A stretch of 8,462 nucleotides of DNA. It comes from an uncultured Succinivibrio sp. GTDB lineage: Bacteria; Pseudomonadota; Gammaproteobacteria; Enterobacterales; Succinivibrionaceae. A model generated the notes under the pieces. The model ran no database searches and was not told the origin of the DNA. It saw only the letters and a list, made by a program, of their open reading frames with translations. Of the stretch, positions 1-5,261 are shown in pieces (the stretch's first letter is position 1; every line of letters starts with the position of its first letter). The DNA lies in the NCBI GenBank assembly GCA_900767695.1, contig CAAGAC010000035.1, forward strand, positions 1-8,462, read 5' to 3'. The translations under genes were made by a program, and so were the position numbers.

Positions 1-2
1 AG

Positions 3-32
3 TGCCGCAAGGCAGGCATCGACCTCATCTGA
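3..32 (+). CDS. C-terminal end of an unidentified gene (partial)
   Basis: The frame starting at position 3 reads nine ordinary-looking codons and then TGA at 30-32, giving an end of CRKAGIDLI. About 30 bp later comes a strong hairpin terminator, the arrangement expected at the end of a transcribed gene. The codon choice (TGC, CGC, AAG, GGC, ATC, GAC, CTC) matches the real genes in this window. Too little is present to name a family. The alternative is that this stretch is simply non-coding. Confidence 0.35.
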   Translation, partial: CRKAGIDLI

Positions 33-62
33 AGGCTAGTCCTGCATCAGCAGTAGAGCCAG

Positions 63-90
63 GGGCGCGGCAATTCCGCGCCCTTCTCTT
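63..90 (+). terminator. Rho-independent terminator
   Basis: A perfect 8-bp GC stem, GGGCGCGG (63-70) and CCGCGCCC (76-83), closes a 5-nt CAATT loop and is followed by the pyrimidine tail TTCTCTT. It most likely ends the transcript of the gene whose last codons appear at 3-32. It is the most canonical terminator in the window. Confidence 0.75.
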
Positions 91-470
91 ATCAGGCGAC
101 ATGGCGTTCGGCGGCCCTCCCGCCCTCGCCTTCCCCGGCGCCGGGCCGCCATCCCGGGCGCCCTGCCCGGCGTCTTCCGCGCAGCCGAGGACCAAAAGGC
201 GCCTTGACGCCAGCGCCAGCGCCAGCCCCGGCTGCGGCGGCCTCGCCAGCATAAGGAAGGCGCTCTGAGAGCACTGCCTGAAGGCGCGGGAGGCTGCCGG
301 GCGCGAGACGGCCGCGATCACGACCGATGGCATCCGGGGCACCTGCAGGGCTCCCTGCAGGAAGGCCGGTCCTTTGCTCTGAAAACGCCGAGGGCGCCGC
401 AAATGCGCAAGAATCCACGCGCCGAGCGTGCAGCATTGCGCAAAGTGGCAAATGCGCCGCAGCGGCGCGT
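91..470. other. GC-rich intergenic stretch without a convincing gene
   Basis: Both strands have open frames here, but they are low-complexity Ala/Arg/Gly/Pro translations without a plausible start, domain or ribosome binding site, as expected from high GC. Visible structure includes three tandem GCCAGC units (209-226), a perfect inverted repeat (342-361), a 10-bp direct repeat GCAAATGCGC at 399-408 and 448-457, and the 8-bp palindrome TTGCGCAA at 436-443. The right-hand part probably serves as the upstream region of the lipoprotein gene at 538. A small RNA cannot be excluded. Confidence 0.5.
342..361. repeat. Perfect 9-bp inverted repeat
   Basis: CCTGCAGGG (342-350) and CCCTGCAGG (353-361) are perfect inverted copies separated by only CT. 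The spacer is too short for an ideal RNA hairpin, so a dimeric protein site is as likely as a structural role. It lies about 115 bp upstream of the presumed -10 box of the first lipoprotein gene. Confidence 0.5.
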
Positions 471-474
471 GGTG

Positions 475-480
475 TATCAT
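475..480 (+). promoter_or_regulatory. Candidate -10 box for the first lipoprotein gene
   Basis: TATCAT lies 57 bp upstream of the ATG at 538. The surrounding GGTGTATCATTC closely matches GGTGCTATCATTC upstream of the third lipoprotein gene (around 3078-3090), so the two paralogues may share promoter design. No convincing -35 box is seen at the right distance. Confidence 0.4.
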
Positions 481-537
481 TCAGGCGTTTTCAGCGGCAG
501 GATCCGCAACGTTAGGCTCAAGCAAAAGGGGTTCCAG

Positions 538-993
538 ATGAACGGCATGTTCCGCAAGATAGCTCTCGCCGCCACCGCGGCCGCAGCCGCGCTTTGCATC
601 CTTTCAGGATGCTCGAAGAAGGAGGAGCTTCCGCCCATGGGGACGCCCGAGGCCGCCGCCTACGCCTTCGCGCAGGCGCTCTACAGCGGCGACTCGAAGT
701 CAGTGATAAGCCAGCTGAGGCTCGATGACCAGCTCCCCGACTCGGACGAGGGCAACAGCGCGAAGAAGGCGCAGATCCGCGGCAAGCTCGAGCAGGGCCT
801 TGCCAAGGTCGGAAAGGACGTCGAGGCTGCAGGCGGGATCAAGGACATCACCGTCTCCAAGGCCGAGATCTCCAAGGACGGCTCCACCGCGACCACCAAC
901 GTCACCGTGACCTTCAAGAAGTCCAAGGCCAAGCCCCAGCACGAGAAGCTCACCCTAGTCAAGGCTGGCGGCGAGTGGGCGGTGAAGATCTGA
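538..993 (+). CDS. Outer-membrane-type lipoprotein, DUF4878-like (paralogue 1)
   Basis: Predicted 151-residue lipoprotein. A positive N-terminus (Arg6, Lys7) and an Ala-rich hydrophobic core lead to the lipobox LSGC with lipidated Cys25; Ser at +2 fits export to the outer membrane. A Lys/Glu linker precedes the domain, which begins near residue 36 (TPEAAAYAFAQALYSGD), carries an IRGKL helix near 80-84, and ends with beta-rich NVTVTF and GGEWAVKI segments. This layout resembles DUF4878/NTF2-like small lipoproteins, whose function is generally unknown. The start at 538 was chosen over an upstream in-frame ATG at 403 because it directly begins a signal peptide and follows AAAAGGGG. It is similar to the proteins at 2586 and 3145 but lacks their paired cysteines. 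Family assignment is from the pattern, not a search. Confidence 0.85.
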   Translation: MNGMFRKIALAATAAAAALCILSGCSKKEELPPMGTPEAAAYAFAQALYSGDSKSVISQLRLDDQLPDSDEGNSAKKAQIRGKLEQGLAKVGKDVEAAGGIKDITVSKAEISKDGSTATTNVTVTFKKSKAKPQHEKLTLVKAGGEWAVKI

Positions 994-1021
994 CCCACGC
1001 CCTTCCCTGGGGCACTGGCGC

Positions 1022-1054
1022 GGCGGCGCGGGATCCGCAAGGTCCCGCGCCGCT
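1022..1054 (+). terminator. Strong hairpin after lipoprotein 1, possible terminator
   Basis: Positions 1022-1033 pair with 1043-1054 in a 12-bp stem (eleven Watson-Crick pairs and one terminal G-T), with a further CC/GG pairing inside the loop. It begins 28 bp after the lipoprotein stop codon. There is no T tract afterwards, so termination may be weak or Rho-assisted, or the hairpin may act as a 3' stabiliser. Confidence 0.5.
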
Positions 1055-1069
1055 CCTGCCTTGAGGCGG

Positions 1070-1085
1070 GATCCTGTGCAGGATC
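1070..1085. repeat. 16-bp inverted repeat GATCCTG-TG-CAGGATC
   Basis: Perfect 7-bp arms (1070-1076 and 1079-1085) flank TG. It sits immediately before the first of the ATGTAAAY repeats upstream of the decayed ATPase gene and may be part of that gene's old control region, or mark the boundary of an inserted segment. Confidence 0.5.
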
Positions 1086-1125
1086 ATGTAAACTTCCATT
1101 TATGTAAATCCGCGTTTATATAAAT
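1086..1125 (+). promoter_or_regulatory. Three direct repeats ATGTAAAY at 16-bp intervals
   Basis: ATGTAAAC (1086-1093), ATGTAAAT (1102-1109) and ATATAAAT (1118-1125) start exactly 16 bp apart. The second and third extend to TTTATRTAAATC, and the third contains the 10-bp palindrome TTTATATAAA (1115-1124). This AT-rich island contrasts sharply with the GC-rich surroundings and ends 16 bp before the original ATG of the ATPase pseudogene. It is likely the old promoter/operator of that gene; what bound it is unknown. Confidence 0.5.
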
Positions 1126-1141
1126 CAGGGTTCACATATCC

Positions 1142-2452
1142 ATGAAGTTATGCGGCGGCGAGCGCGAAACAGGGCTGCTTCGCGCAAATTAAGCCCAGTC
1201 AAGGCGCTCCGCAGCGCTCACCGTGCTCACGGGAAGGCGTGGCGTCGGCAAGACCGCGCTCATGCGCCATGCGTTCGAGGGGATGGACAAGGCCTATCTC
1301 TTCGTGTCCCGCGACAGCGAGGCGCTCCTCTGCCGCAAGTTCCAGAAGGCCCTCGCAGAGCAGCTTGGCATCACGGCCTGCGGCGCTGCTTCAAGCCTTG
1401 GCGAGCTCTTCGCGCTTGTGATGAGGGAGAGCTTGCGCCGGCACTTCACGCTCGTCATCGACGAGTTCCAGGATCTTGAGCGCTGCAGCGGCGCTGTCTT
1501 CAGCCACATGCAGGACATCTGGGACCGCTATCACGCCTCCTCAAGGCTGAACCTGGTGGCCTGCGGGAGCGGCGTCATGCAGATGAGGCGCATCTTCGGC
1601 GGCAGGTCGGAGCCGCTTTTCGGACGCCAGACCGCCTGGATCACGCTGCGCCCCTTCAGCACCGATCTCATCAAGAAGATCCTCCGCGACGCCAATCCTA
1701 ATTTCACAAGCGAGGATCTGCTCTGCCTCTTCATGCTCACAGGCGGCGTGGCAAAGCACGTCGGGCTCCTTATGGACGCCGGCTGCGCCATGAAGGACGC
1801 CATGCTCGACTGCGCCTGCAGAATGGACTCGTTCTTCATCGCCGAGGGATTCAGATTGCTGTCGAGTCAGTTCCAGGGGGAGTATTCGGCCTACTTCTCG
1901 ATCATGCAGCTCATCGCCAGAGGCGTATCGCGCCGCAGCGGGATAGACAGCGCCATGCATAAGGACACGGGTGCATTCCTCAGGCTCCTCGATGAGCGCT
2001 ACGAAATGATCAGGAAGATCCGCCCCATCCTCTCAAGGCCCGGCGGCAAGACCAGTGCCTACGACATCCGCGACGAGTTCCTGCGCTTCTGGCTGCGCTT
2101 CATCTGCCCCATGCAGCCGGAGATTGAAATGGGCCGGCTAGACATCGTCCGCAGGAACATGGCCAAGCACTACGAGGAGTTCTCGCTGCGCACGCTCGAG
2201 CGCTACTTCCTGAGAAAGCTGATGGAGACCTGACGCTTCACCGAGGCCGGCGCCTGGTGGGATCGGAAGGAGCGGAACCGGATCGGCCTCGTCGCCATCA
2301 ACAGCGTGGACCATGAGGGCGTCGCGGCGGACGTGGAGAGGACTCCAGACAGGATCTCCATCTCTGAGCTTGAGGAGAAAGCCTGGGGCCTGCCCGACGA
2401 GTTTCACGAATACGATCTCAAATTCAAGGGATTATCGCTTGATGACATGTAG
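1142..2452 (+). pseudogene. Decayed AAA ATPase of the archaeal-ATPase/DUF234 type
   Basis: One reading frame runs from ATG 1142 to TAG 2450-2452 and aligns with the family over its whole length (436 codons), but is interrupted by TAA at codon 17 (1190-1192) and TGA at codon 364 (2231-2233). Before the first stop it reads GGERETGLLRAN, a weathered form of the usual N-terminal GRE-type motif. The central part is intact: Walker A GRRGVGKT at codons 31-38, and Walker B FTLVIDEFQD with Asp107-Glu108. After the second stop come RFTEAGAWWDRK and the terminal LKFKGLSLDDM, typical of the DUF234 PD-(D/E)XK-like domain. Its core has decayed: the expected I-D-L is I-G-L (Gly382) and E-V-K-R is D-V-E-R (397-400). 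Either stop could arise by one base change. A fragment could in theory start at GTG 1223, but no good ribosome binding site precedes it. Such ATPases are often multicopy genes of uncertain role. Confidence 0.85.
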
Positions 2453-2538
2453 CTAGGGATCGGTTTTCCTCTGCGGTTCCGCCACGCCTGCTTCCGTGCC
2501 GCGGCGTTTTCTGGCTCCAAGCTTACATTCAACTAGCG

Positions 2539-2544
2539 TATGAT
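2539..2544 (+). promoter_or_regulatory. Candidate -10 box for the second lipoprotein gene
   Basis: TATGAT lies 41 bp upstream of ATG 2586 in an AT-rich stretch (2521-2585) that stands out from the GC-rich flanks. No good -35 box is found 16-18 bp further upstream. TAGATT at 2553-2558 is an alternative -10. Confidence 0.35.
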
Positions 2545-2585
2545 TTGATGCGTAGATTTTTTAACTGCGCAATTTTGGAGATTTC

Positions 2586-3002
2586 ATGAAGATCAAGACC
2601 ATCGCCGCCATCGCTGCGGCAACACTGCTTCTGTCGGCCTGCGGCGAGAAGCCCACCCCCGAGTCAACCGCCGAGGCGTTCAGCAGCCACCTTTATGCCG
2701 GAGAGTTCGACAAGGTCATCGACATGATCGACCTTGGCGAGGTTGAAAAGTCGCTCGGCGCCGAGGACAAGGAGGCCATGTCCGAGATCAAGGGCAAGCT
2801 TCAGAAGACCGTCGAGCAGGATGCGGCCAAGGCCAAGCCCGAGGGCGGCGTGAAGGAGGCCAAGGCATCTCCCGCCGAGTGCAACGACACCAAGGACAAG
2901 TGCGGCGTCAAGGTCACCGTCACCTTCAAGTCGGGCAAGACCGAGGAAGAGAAGTTCAACGTCAGGAAAGCCGGCGACGACTGGAAGATCTCCCTCATTT
3001 GA
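2586..3002 (+). CDS. Outer-membrane-type lipoprotein, DUF4878-like (paralogue 2)
   Basis: Predicted 138-residue lipoprotein. MKIK starts a short signal peptide ending in lipobox LSAC with lipidated Cys19; Gly at +2 is compatible with outer-membrane sorting. The domain starts at once with TPESTAEAFSSHLYAGEFDKVIDMI (residues 24-48), passes an IKGKL helix (68-72), and ends with VKVTVTF and AGDDWKISLI strands. These blocks line up with the proteins at 538 and 3145, so the three are probable paralogues. Cys99 and Cys106 (C-x6-C) flank what looks like a hairpin turn and could form a disulfide; paralogue 3 has the same spacing. GGAG at 2577-2580, 5 bp before ATG, supports the start. The gene is probably a single transcription unit: its own AT-rich promoter region lies upstream and a hairpin follows. 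Function unknown. Confidence 0.85.
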   Translation: MKIKTIAAIAAATLLLSACGEKPTPESTAEAFSSHLYAGEFDKVIDMIDLGEVEKSLGAEDKEAMSEIKGKLQKTVEQDAAKAKPEGGVKEAKASPAECNDTKDKCGVKVTVTFKSGKTEEEKFNVRKAGDDWKISLI

Positions 3003-3025
3003 CAGGGCCTCTTCCACAAGAGCAT

Positions 3026-3052
3026 GGCCTCCAGGGCAAAGCCCGGGAGGCC
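3026..3052 (+). terminator. Hairpin after lipoprotein 2, probable terminator
   Basis: GGCCTCCAGGGC (3026-3037) pairs with GCCCGGGAGGCC (3041-3052) around an AAA loop, with a single A-G mismatch in a 12-bp stem. It starts 23 bp after the stop codon. The following TTGACGTT is only a weak T tract, so efficiency is uncertain. Confidence 0.55.
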
Positions 3053-3079
3053 TTGACGTTAGTGCCGCCTCCGCGCGGG

Positions 3080-3088
3080 TGCTATCAT
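3080..3088 (+). promoter_or_regulatory. Extended -10 promoter for the third lipoprotein gene
   Basis: TGCTATCAT matches the extended -10 form TGnTATAAT with one difference in the hexamer. It lies 56 bp upstream of ATG 3145. TTGACG at 3053-3058 resembles a -35 box but is 24 bp away, too far to pair with it; extended -10 promoters can work without a good -35. Confidence 0.5.
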
Positions 3089-3144
3089 TCCGCTCACGCC
3101 GCGCCGAGCGCGGCATGCAACGATGCTTTACGAGGAGATTTGAG

Positions 3145-3582
3145 ATGAAGTCCTTGCGCCTGCGCCGCCTTGCCCTTTGCGCCTCCATTGCCGCCCTTTC
3201 CTGCGCCGCGCTTCTGGGCTGCGATGACGGCAGCACTCCCGAGTCCGCGGCCACGCAGCTCGTCGAGAGCGCCTACTCAGGCGACACCCAGAGGATGTTC
3301 GCGCTCCTAGGCTACGACCGCGAGGTGCCCAAGACCGACAAGGCGCTTGATGACCTCCGCGAGGTCAAGGGCAAGCTCTCCTCGATGTCGGCCGAGATGG
3401 CGCGCGACACCCGCGCGCGCGGCGGGCTAAAGGAAGTGACTGCCTCGGAGAAGAAGTGCGACGAGAAGGTGACCTCGTGCGAGGTCACCGTGAAGGTTTC
3501 CTACAGGAAGGATCCGAAGGTTGACACCGAGCACGTCAGGGTCGCCAGGCAGGGCGGAAGCTGGAAGCCGGTGCTTCTTTAG
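3145..3582 (+). CDS. Lipoprotein, DUF4878-like (paralogue 3), possibly inner-membrane retained
   Basis: Predicted 145-residue lipoprotein. An Arg-rich start (RLRR, residues 5-8) and a hydrophobic core lead to lipobox LLGC with lipidated Cys26. Asp at +2 and +3 matches the E. coli Lol-avoidance signal, so this protein may stay in the inner membrane, unlike paralogues 1 and 2. The domain begins TPESAATQLVESAYSGD (31-47), has a VKGKL helix (74-78), and ends in CEVTVKVSY and GGSWKPVLL strands. Cys105 and Cys112 repeat the C-x6-C spacing of paralogue 2. GAGGAG at 3132-3137, 7 bp before the ATG, fixes the start; an upstream in-frame start at 3079 lacks a signal peptide and lies on the promoter. The stop is 4 bp from the stop of the convergent gene on the other strand. 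Function unknown. Confidence 0.83.
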   Translation: MKSLRLRRLALCASIAALSCAALLGCDDGSTPESAATQLVESAYSGDTQRMFALLGYDREVPKTDKALDDLREVKGKLSSMSAEMARDTRARGGLKEVTASEKKCDEKVTSCEVTVKVSYRKDPKVDTEHVRVARQGGSWKPVLL

Positions 3583-3586
3583 AGGG

Positions 3587-4186
3587 CTACTCCTTCTTCC
3601 CGCCCTCGGGCGCCGGGGCCTGCTCGGGCGCCTGTCCCTCCTGCTTGTCGGCCATCTCCGAGGTCTCCGGCGGCGCGTAGGCAGCCTGGGAATCCGGCAC
3701 CACCTCGCCGATGTCGCGGTCGCGGAAGGTGTGCTTGCCCGAGATGACCGTGTTCACGTAGCTGTTTATGAGATCGGTCGAGACCTGGTTGTACACGCCC
3801 TTGAGCTCGATGAGGTAGAGGTTGTCGCTCTCGCCGATGATCACCGCGTCCTTGCCGGCGGTCTGGCAGTTGGTCGTGTAGAAGCCCTTGCCGTGGCTTG
3901 ACTTGGGGGCGCACCTGTTGAGCCTGATGTAGTCGTCGGCGTAGGCCGCGGCGTCCCTGCCCCCGGTGTTCTTGGTGTAGGTGATGCGCACCTGCGTGGC
4001 TGGCTCCTTGCTCCCCTTGGGCACGGGCGAGGAGTAGACCACGGTCCTGCCGTCTAGCTCCATGGTCCAGGTCTCGGGCACCGGCGGAAAGAACGCCGCC
4101 CTGACGTCCCCGTCGTCGGCGCCGGCAAAGGCCGCCTGCGCCGCGCATGCCGCGGCCATCCCTGCCAGAATCCAGCGAATCCTCAT
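3587..4186 (-). CDS. Secreted protein of unknown function
   Basis: 199 residues. MRIRW plus a hydrophobic stretch form a signal peptide, probably cut after AFA at residue 21. The mature part is mostly polar: residues 35-73 resemble alternating beta-strands around ETWTMELDGRTVVYSS, Cys92 and Cys107 could form a disulfide, and the C-terminal tail (about 164-199) is Pro/Glu/Gln/Lys-rich and probably disordered. I recognise no family. Its ATG overlaps the dusC stop as ATGA (4183-4186), and GGAGGAGC lies just upstream inside dusC, so it is the second gene of the dusC operon and is probably translationally coupled. No other promoter is apparent. Cys14 after AAA is a poor lipobox, so soluble periplasmic or secreted is preferred over lipoprotein. 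Coding status is supported by the signal peptide, binding site and overlap. Confidence 0.8.
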   Translation of the reverse strand: MRIRWILAGMAAACAAQAAFAGADDGDVRAAFFPPVPETWTMELDGRTVVYSSPVPKGSKEPATQVRITYTKNTGGRDAAAYADDYIRLNRCAPKSSHGKGFYTTNCQTAGKDAVIIGESDNLYLIELKGVYNQVSTDLINSYVNTVISGKHTFRDRDIGEVVPDSQAAYAPPETSEMADKQEGQAPEQAPAPEGGKKE

Positions 4187-5154
4187 TGCCGCTCCTCCGT
4201 GCCGCCTTCAAGCTCGTTGATCTTGCTGTCGATCATCTTAAGGCATTCATCGACCCCCTGACAGTGGCAGAACGCACGGAAAAAGGCAGAGAGCGCAGGC
4301 GAGGCCAGGCGCGCGTAGCTTAGGAACTGCTTGGCGCGGTCGGTGATGATCTTCTCGCGCTCGATCCCCATGGACATGAACAGCTCGACGGTCCTGCGCA
4401 CCGCTCCAAGGGTCTGGGCGTCCGTGTACGGCGCCGCGCCCTCCTTTATCACATGCCCGAGGTTTGGCACCATGAAGGCCCCGCGCCCCGCCATGAGCGT
4501 GGTGCAGCCGCTCTGCACGGCGCACTCGGCCGCGGTCTGCGCCGACACGATGTCGCCGTTGGCAACTATCGTGACGTTCGGGAAGGCCTCGTGCAGGGGC
4601 CTGAGCACGGTCCAGTCGAGCGCCGACTTCCTGTATAGCTCGGCGCGGGTGCGGCAGTGCACCGCGACCTCCGACACCCCGTCCTGCGCCACCGCCTCCA
4701 TGATCGCGGGAAGCTCTGACTTGTCGGCAAAGCCCGAGCGGACCTTGACGGTAAGCGGGATCGAGGGCGGCAGCGCGTCGCGCACTGCAAGCACTATGGT
4801 CCGCATGAGCCCGGGCTCCTTGAGGAGCATCGATCCCGAGTGGTGCACGAAGCGCGAGGGGCAGCCGAAGTTTATGTCCACAGAGGGCGCGCCCAATCGC
4901 GCGGCAAGCGCCGCGCCCTGCGCCATCGCCTGCGGGTTGTCGCCGAGGATCTGCACCCTGCAGGGGGTGCCGTCGTCGGTCATGCCGCCGTTCTCAAGCT
5001 CCGGGCAGTCGTGCAGCAGCGTCTTCTCCGAAAGCCCCTCGTCGGTGACGCGGATGAACTCGGTGTAGCAGCAGTCAAAGCCCCCGCTTGCGCAGAGGAT
5101 CCTCCTCAGCGGCGGATCGGCAAGCCCCTCAAGCGGCGCCAGGTAGACTCTCAT
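4183..5154 (-). CDS. dusC: tRNA-dihydrouridine synthase, DusC type
   Basis: A flavin (FMN)-dependent, NADPH-using cytosolic enzyme that reduces uridine to dihydrouridine in tRNA; DusC acts on U16 in E. coli. The 323-residue protein begins MRVYLAPLEGLAD, the expected TIM-barrel start, followed by TEFIRV (31-36) and CRVQILGDNP (65-74). The active-site motif is INFGCPS with Cys98, the catalytic position as in E. coli DusC. Later blocks are VKVRSGF, VHCRTRAELYR, IVANGDI and LMAGRGAF, which bind FMN and tRNA. MRV at 5154 is preferred to a longer in-frame start at 5214 because it matches the family N-terminus and follows AGGGAGG by about 6 bp. One oddity: between GCPSRFV and the SMLL helix the loop is two residues shorter than I recall for DusA, DusB and DusC. 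The DusC assignment over other Dus types rests on the N-terminal TEFxRV block and length. Confidence 0.9.
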   Translation of the reverse strand: MRVYLAPLEGLADPPLRRILCASGGFDCCYTEFIRVTDEGLSEKTLLHDCPELENGGMTDDGTPCRVQILGDNPQAMAQGAALAARLGAPSVDINFGCPSRFVHHSGSMLLKEPGLMRTIVLAVRDALPPSIPLTVKVRSGFADKSELPAIMEAVAQDGVSEVAVHCRTRAELYRKSALDWTVLRPLHEAFPNVTIVANGDIVSAQTAAECAVQSGCTTLMAGRGAFMVPNLGHVIKEGAAPYTDAQTLGAVRRTVELFMSMGIEREKIITDRAKQFLSYARLASPALSAFFRAFCHCQGVDECLKMIDSKINELEGGTEERQ

Positions 5155-5179
5155 CGGATACCTCCCTAAAGACGGCGCA

Positions 5180-5188
5180 ATTTTAGCA
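5180..5188 (-). promoter_or_regulatory. Extended -10 promoter for the dusC operon
   Basis: Read on the minus strand, TGCTAAAAT is an extended -10 (TGn plus TAAAAT), 25 bp before the dusC start codon. No -35 consensus is visible. It implies a short leader containing the AGGGAGG ribosome binding site. Confidence 0.55.
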
Positions 5189-5230
5189 AACGACGCCCCG
5201 CCGCGGCGCGGCATGGCGCTGGCGGCGCTG

Positions 5231-5239
5231 TGCTAGAAT
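5231..5239 (+). promoter_or_regulatory. Extended -10 promoter for the MYG1-family gene
   Basis: TGCTAGAAT is an extended -10 (TGn plus TAGAAT), 22 bp before ATG 5262, with the ribosome binding site TAAGGAG at 5249-5255. It is about 45 bp from, and divergent to, the dusC promoter, so the two could share regulation. Confidence 0.55.
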
Positions 5240-5261
5240 CCAATGGACTAAGGAGTTTTCA

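Noticed and set aside
25..480. Long minus-strand open frame of about 150 codons
   Set aside because: Ala/Arg/Gly/Pro-rich, no signal, domain or ribosome binding site, crosses a terminator and the presumed lipoprotein promoter; expected by chance at this GC content.
1150..1479. Alternative plus-strand frame starting at 1150
   Set aside because: It is out of frame with the ATPase motifs and Arg-rich; the ATPase frame explains the region fully.
2231..2233. Programmed read-through or selenocysteine at the internal TGA of the ATPase
   Set aside because: No obvious selenocysteine hairpin downstream, a second in-frame TAA exists at 1190, and active-site residues have also decayed; gene death is simpler.
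3053..3088. TTGACG (3053) as -35 box for the TATCAT at 3083
   Set aside because: The 24-bp spacing is too long; the promoter is better described as extended -10.
3587..4186. Lipoprotein reading of the dusC-linked secreted protein via Cys14
   Set aside because: The residues before Cys14 are Ala-Ala-Ala, not a good lipobox, and a normal cleavage site AFA follows at residues 19-21.
4331..5068. 245-codon plus-strand frame opposite dusC
   Set aside because: It is the antisense shadow of a clear DusC coding sequence and has Ser/Thr/Ala/Arg low-complexity content.
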